Assembly (NCBI RefSeq): GCF_000744115.1 | Contig: NZ_JQLG01000003.1 | Location: 1 to 40,693, forward strand | Length of the DNA: 40,693 bases | Source of the DNA: Carnobacterium alterfunditum DSM 5972 | GTDB taxonomy: Bacteria > Bacillota > Bacilli > Lactobacillales > Carnobacteriaceae | Reading direction: 5' to 3' | Shown: positions 1 through 7,646 of the stretch, in pieces | Layout of the letters: each line of letters begins with the position of its first letter | How positions within the stretch are numbered: the stretch's first letter is position 1 | Position numbers and translations under genes: made by a program | The notes under the pieces: model-generated | Seen by the model: the letters and a program-made list of their open reading frames with translations, nothing else | What the model was told of the DNA's origin: nothing | Databases searched by the model: none

Positions 1-219
1 AAATTAAAAGCTAATTCGACCATTTTTCTATTTCCACTACTAAAATCGACTTTCTCAAAACAATCTGTTTTAATCCAATGTTCCTCAAAATCATACAGGT
101 TATCAATCTTTGCATACAGCTCTTTATTTTCACTAAAATAGTGAACAAAGCTCTCCGTTCATGATTTTCTGGGTTTGTATTATCTCTTTCGATTAGTTTA
201 TAATAGTTTTCATTTTCAT
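1..219 (-). pseudogene. DUF6075-like protein, partial and frameshifted copy
   Basis: This is the N-terminal part of the gene that is intact at 29002-29328, cut by the contig edge. Two one-base deletions in homopolymers (near 137 and next to the start codon near 214) break the frame. The other copy is intact and the errors lie at the contig end, so these are most likely sequencing errors and not biological decay. Confidence 0.7.
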
Positions 220-262
220 TTTATCAGCTCCTAATTTTTTTATTTCCTGATGAAATCACTAG

Positions 263-816
263 TTAAAAAACCTAAACGAAAGTTTAATAACGTTTCGCTG
301 ATTTCATCTTCATTGATTCCGATGTAGCGTTTCGTGATTTTCTCGCTGCTATGACCGAATATCTCCCATCAGAGTGGCTACGTCTTTAGTTTTCTTGTAA
401 TAGTGGTAGCCAAACGTCTTACGCAGCGTGTGCGTGCCTATATCGTCTCTTCCTAGCAGTGCAGCGACTCTTTGAAACATCTGATAGACTGTATTGACTT
501 CCAAATGACCACCTTTAGTACTTGGAAACAAATAATTCTCTGAGTCTAAGTCTTTTGTGTACGCTTGGATCAAGTCCTGCAAACTACTCAAATACAATAT
601 ACGCGTTTTTCCGGTTTTCTTTTCGACAATGCGGGGATTTTTTGAGGAAATCAGGTCTTTTTTCTTTAATTTAATGATGTCTGACATACGTAAACCGCTA
701 TTAATGCCGATCAAAAACAGAAAAACATCCCGATCTGAGTTTTTATTTCGCCTCAAACAGAATAAAAAGTCGTTTATTTCTTGCTGCGTTCTTAATGGTT
801 GGACGTTGTAACTCAT
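263..816 (-). pseudogene. Tyrosine recombinase, frameshifted copy
   Basis: This is the same gene as 29372-29923. An extra C near 364 and an extra A near 266 disrupt the C-terminal part, removing in frame the last His and the nucleophile Tyr. The first ~150 residues are intact and carry the SGLRMSD arginine and the HTLRKTF box. Both indels are homopolymer changes near the contig edge, so the intact copy should be taken as the true gene. Confidence 0.8.
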
Positions 817-843
817 TTAAAAGCCCTCTCCTCTCACAAAATC

Positions 844-883
844 GATACATGATTTTGTTTATTATACCACATAATCGTGTATT
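844..883. other. dif-like site 1 / recombinase operator
   Basis: Inverted arms GATACATGATT (844-854) and AATCGTGTATT (873-883) flank the likely minus-strand -10 TATAAT (861-866) of the recombinase gene. The left arm matches the left arm of site 3 (1725-1735) in 10 of 11 bases. The arms are about 10 bp further apart than in site 3, so this may be an autoregulatory operator rather than a crossover site. Confidence 0.45.
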
Positions 884-926
884 AGAGGTCCCTATAAAAA
901 AAGAACCCTATTGGAATAGGATTCCG

Positions 927-956
927 GATACCCGTTTTTATACAATTTCATGTATT
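927..956 (+). other. dif-like recombination site 2
   Basis: The 30-bp site has right arm ATTTCATGTATT (945-956), identical to that of site 3 at 1743-1754 and matching site 4 at 21291-21302 in 11 of 12 bases. The left arm (GATACCCG...) is degenerate. One conserved and one variable arm around a 6-8 bp centre is the pattern of Xer/dif sites. It lies about 110 bp upstream of the recombinase start and at the left edge of the 179-aa gene. Confidence 0.5.
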
Positions 957-985
957 GAAATAAATTAATTCCATTCTGATATAAT
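955..985 (+). promoter_or_regulatory. Promoter of the 179-aa gene
   Basis: A -35 box TTGAAA (955-960) overlaps the end of dif-like site 2. The -10 box TATAAT is at 980-985, with a 19-bp spacer that is slightly long. Recombination at site 2 would therefore change what lies upstream of this promoter. Confidence 0.45.
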
Positions 986-1008
986 CATTAGTAAATAAGA
1001 AATATGTC

Positions 1009-1548
1009 ATGTTTAAAAATAAAACTGGTTACTTTAGACACAATCATACTAATCCTCGGAAAAAATCTGTAGGACATTATTTTTATGGGGGAAAACGGCT
1101 TAAAATGGAAAAGAATATAAAGAAAAATATAAAAGGAAACAAATATAAACGATTATTAATTTGGGTTAGTGAATCATCTACAGTATTTTCTTTTGTTACT
1201 AGGAAGGATGTGGGGATTAGTGAGAGATCAATAAGGTTAATAGAAAGTCTTACTGAGTTTTTAGTGGACTCTTATCCAACTAATGAATGGTTATCTAATG
1301 AGATTGTAGATAGTCCAATTATTGGTCATATTTACTTTTATGAATTAAACAAAACCACAAAAAATATTTTATTAGAAGTTTCCAACTCCTTATTTGATTG
1401 GGGAGATGACGCTTTGACTGATCTACCTGAAGATGTAGCTTTTTATGATGGGAAAAAGCGTCCTGTATTGCATGTTAATGGACACGAAAACTATGCTATA
1501 TTAGAGGTTTCATCATTAAAAGAATATCTCAAACTAACTTTTTTATAA
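1009..1548 (+). CDS. Hypothetical protein, 179 aa
   Basis: I do not recognise this protein. It has a basic, low-complexity N-terminus (about residues 1-48, rich in Lys and Asn), then a mixed alpha/beta region with an acidic stretch (around 130-145) and a C-terminus containing a PVLHVNGHENYAILE-type strand. No signal peptide or membrane segment is visible. The first ATG lacks a clear ribosome site. An internal ATG at 1105 follows a GGGGG run and would give 147 aa. The gene sits alone between dif-like sites 2 and 3, like a one-gene cassette. The copy at 30116 is identical. Confidence 0.6.
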   Translation: MFKNKTGYFRHNHTNPRKKSVGHYFYGGKRLKMEKNIKKNIKGNKYKRLLIWVSESSTVFSFVTRKDVGISERSIRLIESLTEFLVDSYPTNEWLSNEIVDSPIIGHIYFYELNKTTKNILLEVSNSLFDWGDDALTDLPEDVAFYDGKKRPVLHVNGHENYAILEVSSLKEYLKLTFL

Positions 1549-1724
1549 AATAAAGGTTTTCTAACGAAATTAATTCCTTTGTTAAATCTTCAAATAATTT
1601 TTTAAGACTGTAAAGTAGCATTGTACAAATCAAGAACCTTAATCTGCTAAATTTCCAACGTTTTTTTAGAGTAAAATAAGGTCTTTTATCCGTAAATGAC
1701 TTTAAAAATAAACTAAACACCTAC

Positions 1725-1754
1725 AATACATGATTCTATGTAATTTCATGTATT
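1725..1754 (+). other. dif-like recombination site 3
   Basis: This is the best-formed site of the set. Arms AATACATGA (1725-1733) and TCATGTATT (1746-1754) are perfect 9-bp inverted repeats around a 12-bp centre. The right arm recurs at 945-956 and, with a single mismatch at its last base, at 21291-21302, always in the same orientation. It separates the 179-aa gene from the VOC gene. Confidence 0.55.
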
Positions 1755-1781
1755 AAAATAATAAAAAAAGGAGTGGGGTTC

Positions 1782-2189
1782 TTGTCAAAAGGATTGCTTC
1801 ATCATATTGAACTCTATGTTTCTGATTTAAAAAAATCTACTGATTTTTGGGGATGGTTTCTTGAGGATTTAGGATATCATTCTTTTCAAAAATGGGAAAA
1901 TGGACAAAGTTGGAAATTGGAAGAGACTTACATTGTGTTTGTCCAAGTAAAAGAGCCTTTTTCAGATAATTCGTACCATAGAAAAAATGTAGGGTTAAAT
2001 CATTTAGCTTTTTATGCCAGTTCACGACAACACGTAGATGATATGACTCAAAAACTAACAAACAAAGGAATTCCTATTCTTTATACAAAACAACACCCAT
2101 TTTCCGGAGGTGGAAATCATTACGCGGTGTACTTTGAAGATCCAGATAGGATAAAAGTAGAACTTGTAGCTCCTGAACTATCTAAATAA
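1782..2189 (+). CDS. VOC (glyoxalase/bleomycin-resistance fold) protein
   Basis: A 135-aa protein of the vicinal-oxygen-chelate superfamily. It shows the two beta-alpha-beta-beta-beta halves: an N-terminal half starting HHIELYVSD and a second half starting LNHLAFYAS and ending with YFEDPDRIKVELVAP. Metal-ligand candidates are the His in HHIE, the His in LNHLAF and the Glu in KVELVAP. Family members include glyoxalases, dioxygenases and antibiotic-binding or thiol-transfer resistance proteins; the substrate here is unknown. It does not look like FosB. I chose TTG at 1782 because AAGGAG (1768-1773) sits 8 bases upstream; the GTG at 1773 overlaps that ribosome site. It follows dif-like site 3 directly. 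Confidence 0.8.
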   Translation: MSKGLLHHIELYVSDLKKSTDFWGWFLEDLGYHSFQKWENGQSWKLEETYIVFVQVKEPFSDNSYHRKNVGLNHLAFYASSRQHVDDMTQKLTNKGIPILYTKQHPFSGGGNHYAVYFEDPDRIKVELVAPELSK

Positions 2190-2697
2190 ATATATGTACT
2201 GTCGATTTAAAGTGTACCTATAGCCTACAGTTACAAGGTCTTGTTACTATTAAGATTTTAATGTCAAATACAAGTGTCGATTAAATGATTCAATAATGAC
2301 AGATAATATAAATATTTATCATTCATGTGTGTTTACCAATAAATAAAATTGAGAACTACAATTTGAAAGAATAAAAAATAGTAAAAAGCAAATAACCAAG
2401 CGGATCAACCTATAGAAGCTCTATAATTTTATACGATAAAGAGATAGTAATTGTAGAATCGTATAGACCAAAATCTTAAGACTGTTACTATAAATATCGT
2501 TCTTACTATTTTTGATAAAAAATCAACATCTTCCACGAACCAATTCTTTATTTTTTTAATCAATGTAATCATCTCCTTTTAATATAGGATAATCAAACAG
2601 TGAAGCAATTAGAAATATTTATATTTGTAAACTAGTGTATTCTTTAAGGTAATGATATAATTATTGTAATAAAATAAAGTAAGAGGGGGTCCTTAAG
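2190..2697. other. Intergenic region with hairpins and one small ORF
   Basis: This ~500-bp stretch holds inverted repeats TATAGA/TCTATA (2411-2425) and ATACGAT/ATCGTAT (2431-2464). It also contains a possible 44-codon minus-strand gene listed separately. I see no other coding signal. Confidence 0.4.
2429..2563 (-). CDS. Possible small membrane peptide, 44 aa
   Basis: A TTG start at 2563 has AAAGGAG upstream with 9-base spacing, and the frame runs 44 codons. The product has a basic N-terminus (IKKIKNWF), a short acidic stretch (VEDVDF) and a hydrophobic aromatic C-terminal half that could span a membrane. There is no recognised family. The strong ribosome site is the main support, and the gene could be spurious. 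The identical copy is at 31536-31670. Confidence 0.35.
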   Translation of the reverse strand: MIKKIKNWFVEDVDFLSKIVRTIFIVTVLRFWSIRFYNYYLFIV

Positions 2698-3234
2698 GTG
2701 ATAGTAATAGATGAGGTTCTTAAGAAAGAAGCTTTAAAGAGAACAGAAAATAGAATGAAATATAGTTTTAGAGAAGAACCTATTTCTCAACCGGGATATA
2801 AATATAGCATGATTTTAACAGCTGTTTTAGGAGAACTAGTTTTTGAAAAATATTTGAAGAGTAAAAAAATAAACTACCAACAAATTGAGAGCTCTGATTA
2901 TGCTAGATATTTTCAGATCGGAAATTTGAAGTTAGAAACTAAAACATCAGCTTATTATAACTCGAAGGGATATAATAGACTAAATCTTTTATATAATGTG
3001 CGGGAGTATGACTATAATATTGATTTTAATATTCATTACGTCGTTCAAATGTTTATAAATGGAAAGATACCGAGTAATAAATTTGATATTGACGAATGCA
3101 CTATAGGTCATATAACAGGTGGAGCAGAATTTAGCAGAATTCCAGAAATTTCAAATGAAGTAAACTATGATGTCCGAAGACCATGTTATGTAGTAGATTT
3201 AGATGATCTTACTAAAGTAGATGATATATTTTAA
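2698..3234 (+). CDS. Putative PD-(D/E)XK-type nuclease, 178 aa
   Basis: Unrecognised by family name, but residues about 46-82 show a nuclease-like layout. A helix GELVFEKYL carries a Glu, then SSDYARYF supplies an Asp, then a strand NLKLETKTS gives an E-x-K signature about a dozen residues later. That order is typical of PD-(D/E)XK restriction-like folds. The rest is soluble and mixed, with no membrane segments. It starts at GTG with GAGGGGG upstream. It points towards the methyltransferase operon and lies in the same island, so it may be an accessory or second restriction activity. The function is inference from motif spacing only. Confidence 0.5.
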   Translation: MIVIDEVLKKEALKRTENRMKYSFREEPISQPGYKYSMILTAVLGELVFEKYLKSKKINYQQIESSDYARYFQIGNLKLETKTSAYYNSKGYNRLNLLYNVREYDYNIDFNIHYVVQMFINGKIPSNKFDIDECTIGHITGGAEFSRIPEISNEVNYDVRRPCYVVDLDDLTKVDDIF

Positions 3235-3281
3235 TTGTTATATCAAGATGGTATAGCAATTAGAAGCTAGTAATTAAATCT

Positions 3282-3316
3282 AAAAAAGAGAATCTCTATT
3301 TTTAGTAGATATTCTC
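3282..3316 (-). terminator. Terminator between convergent genes
   Basis: The hairpin arms GAGAAT (3288-3293) and ATTCTC (3311-3316) are followed on the minus strand by a T run (complement of 3282-3287). It would terminate the minus-strand methyltransferase operon. The identical copy lies at 32389-32423. Confidence 0.5.
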
Positions 3317-3341
3317 CAATAACAATATAAAGTATTATTTT

Positions 3342-3707
3342 TTAGTTATAAGTTAGTAAGAAATTAACCAAATTTATTTCATTTATTGGATTATTTAAAA
3401 CAATTTTTCCAAGATGTAACCTTTCTTTATCAGTTCCAGAAAAACTTGAAAGAAGCCAATTATGTTTTATTTTAAATGTTAAAAGAAATAAACGCTTTTC
3501 AATTTTATTTACTAAACAGATAGCATAATGTAGTTTATGAGTATTTAGGTAGTAAAATAGTTCTCTTTCCATCATGAAATTATTATTATTCCCATATATT
3601 ACTACAAGATTTAGCTTATTATTAACATTAAAAATAGTAGCTTCTCTCGAGTACTCAACTTCCTTATATTTAATATTCTCTTTTTTTAATAGTTCTATAA
3701 TCTTCAT
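3342..3707 (-). CDS. Hypothetical protein in the restriction-modification operon, 121 aa
   Basis: I do not recognise it. I chose ATG at 3707 because AGGTG lies just upstream; longer frames to 3752 lack a ribosome site. It begins with a Lys-rich helix, then beta-rich segments (LNLVVIYG, YAICLVNK, RLFLLTFK), suggesting a small alpha/beta domain, possibly nuclease-like or DNA-binding. No catalytic motif is clear. It starts 92 bases downstream of the fused methyltransferase on the same strand, so it is probably co-transcribed and may be a controller, specificity or repair (Vsr-like) partner. None of those roles is shown by sequence. Confidence 0.55.
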   Translation of the reverse strand: MKIIELLKKENIKYKEVEYSREATIFNVNNKLNLVVIYGNNNNFMMERELFYYLNTHKLHYAICLVNKIEKRLFLLTFKIKHNWLLSSFSGTDKERLHLGKIVLNNPINEINLVNFLLTYN

Positions 3708-3799
3708 ATTAACACCTGTTTTAATAAGCTTAATTAGCGATAAAATGCTCATTAATCCTTTCTTTCTCTATGTTAAAAAATCTATGATTTTAAAGTAAC

Positions 3800-5602
3800 T
3801 CAGTCTGTAAGGATCTTTTTTTTTTTGTTTTCTATTCTATCTATGGCAATATTATAATATTGTTCATCAAGTTCAATTCCTATGAATTTCCTACCATGCA
3901 AAATACTGGCTACGCCTGTCGTACCAGAACCCATAAATGGATCTATAATCGTTTGGCCAGGATTTGTGTGTATTTTTATAAGGTTTTCCATTAAATTCAA
4001 AGATTTTTGAGTAGGATGTGCTGTACGTTCTTTTCCTAAAACAGTGGGAGTCTTAAATTCAGGTCTTAAATAAGGATGGTTATCTGGTTTATTAAAGATC
4101 CATTTCGAACCCTTCTTAACTCCCCAGATAGCGAATTCAGTATCTTGCACATACCGTCTATTAATATTTCTAGGCATAGGGTTACTTTTTACCCATTTAA
4201 TTACATCTTTAACTATTATATTATTAGCTTCCATTGCGTCGCAAATATAGCTAATATATCGGTAAGAACAAAATATAATAAAAGATCCATCTTTAGTTAA
4301 TATTGATGAATATAGTTCAATCCAAGAATATAAATCAAATTCTTTATCCCATTCTCCAAAATCAATACCCTTTCTTTTAGCATTATTCATAGTGTCAAAG
4401 TTATTTTTTTTAGAAATATTATAGGGTGGATCAGTAATTACGTGATCAACTGTTCTTTTACTATTGATAAGTTCTTCTATTACTTTATAAGCATCTCCGT
4501 TATATAATTGATATTGATCAGTAAATATTGAGCTTCTTTTACTCAATGTGTTAATTATACTTTCACCTATAGCCTTAGCCATCAAAGGGGGAACAGCGTT
4601 GCCTATTTGAGTACATATTGCCGTTTTATTACCATAGAATCTAAATGTATCTGGAAAACTTTGAATTCTAGCAGCTTCTCTAGGCGTTATTGCTCTGTTC
4701 AAAAAAGGATGTGAATTTTTTCCATTAGATGGTGTATCGAATCTAGTATCAATAGTAGGACTAGGCTTATCCCACTCAAGTCTGCTCCAAGTAGTCTTAA
4801 ATTTTTGTTTCCCATGGTACTCTTTGGGAAGATATTCTTTTCCTTTCTCAGGTGGAATCATAGATAGTTTTTTTAAAGCTAATTCACTATGATTAGTAGC
4901 TATATGATTATACAATTCATAACTATCTGTTCTCATTTTTTCTTGATAAGGTGAGCGAATTTCTCTTAAGTATTGACTATTTTCTTTTCCTTCCCCAGAA
5001 TTTAAGTAGTCTAAATCTGAAATGGCATCTCTAACAGTATTTGAGATATCATTTTTCAAAGGAAAATTTAAGAGTTGTTTTTTATGAGCAAGTAATATAG
5101 CTCTTTTCCTTTTTTGTGGAACACCATAGTCTGAGCTATCTAGAACCTTATAATTTAAAACATAACCAAGCTCATTAATGTGCTTTTTAATCTCTTGAAT
5201 AAAGTAACCATCTGAAGCAGTAAGCATCGTTTTTACATTTTCAATAATAAATAATTCAGGTTCTAAACGTCTTACAATATCTAAATATTCTAGAAAAAGG
5301 TAATTTCTAGGATCACTTAGTCCTAACTTTTTCCCTTTATTAGAAAACCCTTGACAAGGTGGCCCACCTATAATCATATTTACATTTAAATCTTTTGCAG
5401 ATGTTATGATTTCTTCCTTTAGTGTAGAATGAAGTATATCTCCACAAATAGTTTTAGCATTTGGTATATTCTTTTTTAAAGTAAGAAGAGCTGCTTCATT
5501 GAAGTCTGTTGCAAGAACTGTTTCAAATTCTTTTAATTGATCTAGTCCATAAGAAAATCCACCCGCACCAGAAAATAAATCTAGTATTTTATATTTAAAC
5601 AA
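3800..5602 (-). CDS. Fused DNA methyltransferase: m5C domain plus beta-class amino-methyltransferase domain
   Basis: A 600-aa bifunctional modification enzyme. Residues 1 to ~360 are a complete C5-cytosine methyltransferase: motif I DLFSGAGGFSYGL, catalytic GGPPCQGFSNKG, motif VI ENV, QKRKRAILLA, PREAARIQSFPD and QIGNAVPP. Residues ~370-595 are a complete amino-methyltransferase with DPPYNIS (motif IV) before DPFMGSGTTGVA (motif I), the beta-class order that makes N6-adenine or N4-cytosine. Two different chemistries in one chain suggest an asymmetric recognition site with one base modified on each strand. It starts at TTG 5602 with AGGAG 9 bases upstream. It is divergent from the HNH nuclease across 82 bp, so the two are probably co-regulated. 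It would protect host DNA from that nuclease. Confidence 0.93.
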   Translation of the reverse strand: MFKYKILDLFSGAGGFSYGLDQLKEFETVLATDFNEAALLTLKKNIPNAKTICGDILHSTLKEEIITSAKDLNVNMIIGGPPCQGFSNKGKKLGLSDPRNYLFLEYLDIVRRLEPELFIIENVKTMLTASDGYFIQEIKKHINELGYVLNYKVLDSSDYGVPQKRKRAILLAHKKQLLNFPLKNDISNTVRDAISDLDYLNSGEGKENSQYLREIRSPYQEKMRTDSYELYNHIATNHSELALKKLSMIPPEKGKEYLPKEYHGKQKFKTTWSRLEWDKPSPTIDTRFDTPSNGKNSHPFLNRAITPREAARIQSFPDTFRFYGNKTAICTQIGNAVPPLMAKAIGESIINTLSKRSSIFTDQYQLYNGDAYKVIEELINSKRTVDHVITDPPYNISKKNNFDTMNNAKRKGIDFGEWDKEFDLYSWIELYSSILTKDGSFIIFCSYRYISYICDAMEANNIIVKDVIKWVKSNPMPRNINRRYVQDTEFAIWGVKKGSKWIFNKPDNHPYLRPEFKTPTVLGKERTAHPTQKSLNLMENLIKIHTNPGQTIIDPFMGSGTTGVASILHGRKFIGIELDEQYYNIAIDRIENKKKKILTD

Positions 5603-5684
5603 AAATAATCACTCCTGCATTTTTTTTGAGGTACTGAAATTATAACCCTCAAAATAATAAATAACAAGAGGAAGAGGTATATTT
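5603..5684. promoter_or_regulatory. Divergent intergenic region of the restriction-modification genes
   Basis: These 82 bases separate the methyltransferase start (minus) from the HNH nuclease start (plus) and must contain both promoters or their ribosome sites. AGGAG precedes the methyltransferase TTG and GAAGAGG precedes the nuclease ATG. I see no obvious controller-protein operator, and no small C-protein gene is present. Confidence 0.4.
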
Positions 5685-6899
5685 ATGAAATTACTTAGCG
5701 ATATATTGAATAGTAAAAATTTACAGACCTTAAGTTTTGTTTTCTTTAACCTATCTGATGAAACAGAGAGCGGATTCAATTTGAAAGTCTTATATAAAAC
5801 TTCTAAATTTGCGAGCATAGAATTAGATAGAAAAATCGTAGAAGAGAATAATAAGTTGTTAAAGGAATATACTGGTTTATCATTTGAATTAACTGGAGAA
5901 TCTTCTCATAGGGCCACTATTGATAATGATATGAGTTTAGATAGAAACTCTATTTTAAGTTTAATTAATTCGAAGATCCAGCAATTAAGATTTGTTTATA
6001 CAGATAGTGATTTTGGAAGAATAATAATAAATTCATTTTTCATCCCACGTGGTAGTATAGATTTAAATCGTTCATACTACTCTGTTGACATATTAAATAA
6101 GAATATTACTGAAGACTATATTGATAATTTGTTAAGCATATTAATGTCTCTTGAAGATATTAATCAATTAAATATTAATTTTAGAGAATTACAGCCAGAA
6201 TTTATAGAAGGAATAAAAAGAAATACTCAATTAAGAATTAACTTAAAATGGTTTTACAATAGATACTACAAAGATTTCAAAAAAATTAACTTATATAAAG
6301 CGAATATTTTAGAAAATAAAAAAGAAAACATATCGTTATCAACATTCAGTAAAAAGTTTTCTTCAGGATTCATTGAAAGAGCATTATTTTATAAAGAAAG
6401 AATACTTGGACAAGAATTCTTATTTAAACAACTAACTAAAGAAACACTTAATAAAAAAATTGCTGAGCTGAGAAAAGTATTAGACTTTGATCAATTAGGA
6501 ACTGATAATAGCATAAATTCAAAAGAATCTAGAAATAAAGCAATTGTTAATTTGGTAACTATTTCTCAACCAGATGAATGTTTTTCTTGTAAAAATAAAT
6601 ATAAAATAGAGAATCGTACTTTTAAAATTCGTGATAATAGCAGATACTATTTAGAATTGCATCATGTTATATCATTTGGTGCAGATAAGTCAGGAGATGT
6701 ATTGGAGAATTTAGTTAAACTTTGCCCGTCTTGTCATAGAGCTTTAACACCTAATCGTGCTGAAGAATCCTATCAGAAAAAGATCATTACTGATATTTTA
6801 AATAATAGTTCTGAATCTAAAAAATATGTTTCTAACTTTGTTAAAGATTCAAGTAATATAGATCACTTAGTAGATTTTGTATATTCTAATCTGAAGTAG
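5685..6899 (+). CDS. HNH restriction endonuclease
   Basis: A 404-aa protein with a C-terminal HNH nuclease. Residues ~296-365 carry CFSCKNK (first Cys pair), LELHHVISFG (catalytic His-His), ENLVKLCPSCHRAL (Asn and second Cys pair), forming a zinc-stabilised beta-beta-alpha metal site. The first ~290 residues have no motif I know and probably bind the target DNA. ATG at 5685 has GAAGAGG 7 bases upstream. It is divergent from the fused methyltransferase and followed 21 bp later by a 218-aa partner, the classic arrangement of a type II restriction-modification locus. The recognition sequence cannot be read from the protein. Confidence 0.85.
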   Translation: MKLLSDILNSKNLQTLSFVFFNLSDETESGFNLKVLYKTSKFASIELDRKIVEENNKLLKEYTGLSFELTGESSHRATIDNDMSLDRNSILSLINSKIQQLRFVYTDSDFGRIIINSFFIPRGSIDLNRSYYSVDILNKNITEDYIDNLLSILMSLEDINQLNINFRELQPEFIEGIKRNTQLRINLKWFYNRYYKDFKKINLYKANILENKKENISLSTFSKKFSSGFIERALFYKERILGQEFLFKQLTKETLNKKIAELRKVLDFDQLGTDNSINSKESRNKAIVNLVTISQPDECFSCKNKYKIENRTFKIRDNSRYYLELHHVISFGADKSGDVLENLVKLCPSCHRALTPNRAEESYQKKIITDILNNSSESKKYVSNFVKDSSNIDHLVDFVYSNLK

Positions 6900-6920
6900 A
6901 TAGTAAAGGAGCTACAAGCC

Positions 6921-7577
6921 ATGGCTAATACTTATAACGATAATAAAAATAAGGTTACAGAATTAATGGCAATTCATCTGTTAAATAATTTAAATATAGC
7001 AGTCGAAAAAAATAATCAAATAGATTATAGCAGTGTAGATTTATTAGTGAAAGATGATATTAAAATAGATGTACAATACTCAGAAAGTCTTAGTAGTTAT
7101 GGCGACTTAAGAGTCGATTTCATCTCAGCGTACAAATTTATAGATGGAATAAGTATTAATCATAAAGATCAGCTAGATATTTTTTCTGAATTTGAAAAGA
7201 TAAATAATGTAAAAATAGCAAAAAAAGGAAAGCATTTTATTCCGGATTATTTGGATTATTTGATAGTATTTTTTTATAACAATAAATTAAATATTAGTGA
7301 ATTCGATGAGAATAAATCAACTCTCATACAAGATAAAATTGTACCAGACTATACTTTAGTAATTAAATCAGATGATTTAAAAAATCATATACTAAGTAAT
7401 CATGCTTACTATTCAAATAAGATAATTAAGAATACTAAAAATAAGCTGCCTGATCAACATGGTTCAGCATTTATACCTGTAAAGTTAGAACTATTAAGAG
7501 AGTCTAATATTGGATTTATTTATGAGAAACTGGATGTTGATGAAATCCAAATAAAAGACTACTTAAATCTTTTCTAG
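6921..7577 (+). CDS. Probable restriction-system partner protein, 218 aa
   Basis: It is not assigned to a named family. It begins 21 bp after the HNH gene with its own AAAGGAG, so the two form an operon. Residues ~38-60 read as YSSVDLLV followed by IKIDVQYS: an Asp, then about 10 residues later D-x-Q on a strand, resembling a PD-(D/E)XK core with altered catalytic residues. It is followed by GDLRVDFIS, a strand pattern seen in restriction folds. It could be the second subunit of a heterodimeric enzyme cutting an asymmetric site, or a specificity subunit. The C-terminus (PVKLELLRESN) is soluble. No membrane segment is seen. Confidence 0.6.
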   Translation: MANTYNDNKNKVTELMAIHLLNNLNIAVEKNNQIDYSSVDLLVKDDIKIDVQYSESLSSYGDLRVDFISAYKFIDGISINHKDQLDIFSEFEKINNVKIAKKGKHFIPDYLDYLIVFFYNNKLNISEFDENKSTLIQDKIVPDYTLVIKSDDLKNHILSNHAYYSNKIIKNTKNKLPDQHGSAFIPVKLELLRESNIGFIYEKLDVDEIQIKDYLNLF

Positions 7578-7646
7578 TTCATTTTGTTTCAACTTATTTA
7601 ATAAAATAATACTCATAAACGTATAAATATGAGTGTTAGAATTATT

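Noticed and set aside
557-811. 84-codon plus-strand frame opposite the recombinase
   Set aside because: It is antisense to a gene with clear catalytic motifs, has no ribosome site and no protein-like pattern.
1773-2189. FosB/FosX-type fosfomycin resistance for the VOC protein
   Set aside because: The sequence lacks the FosB-like arrangement around the metal ligands and the C-terminal tail; only the superfamily can be supported.
4076-4300. 74-codon frame antisense to the methyltransferase
   Set aside because: It lies fully within the conserved amino-methyltransferase domain of the other strand.
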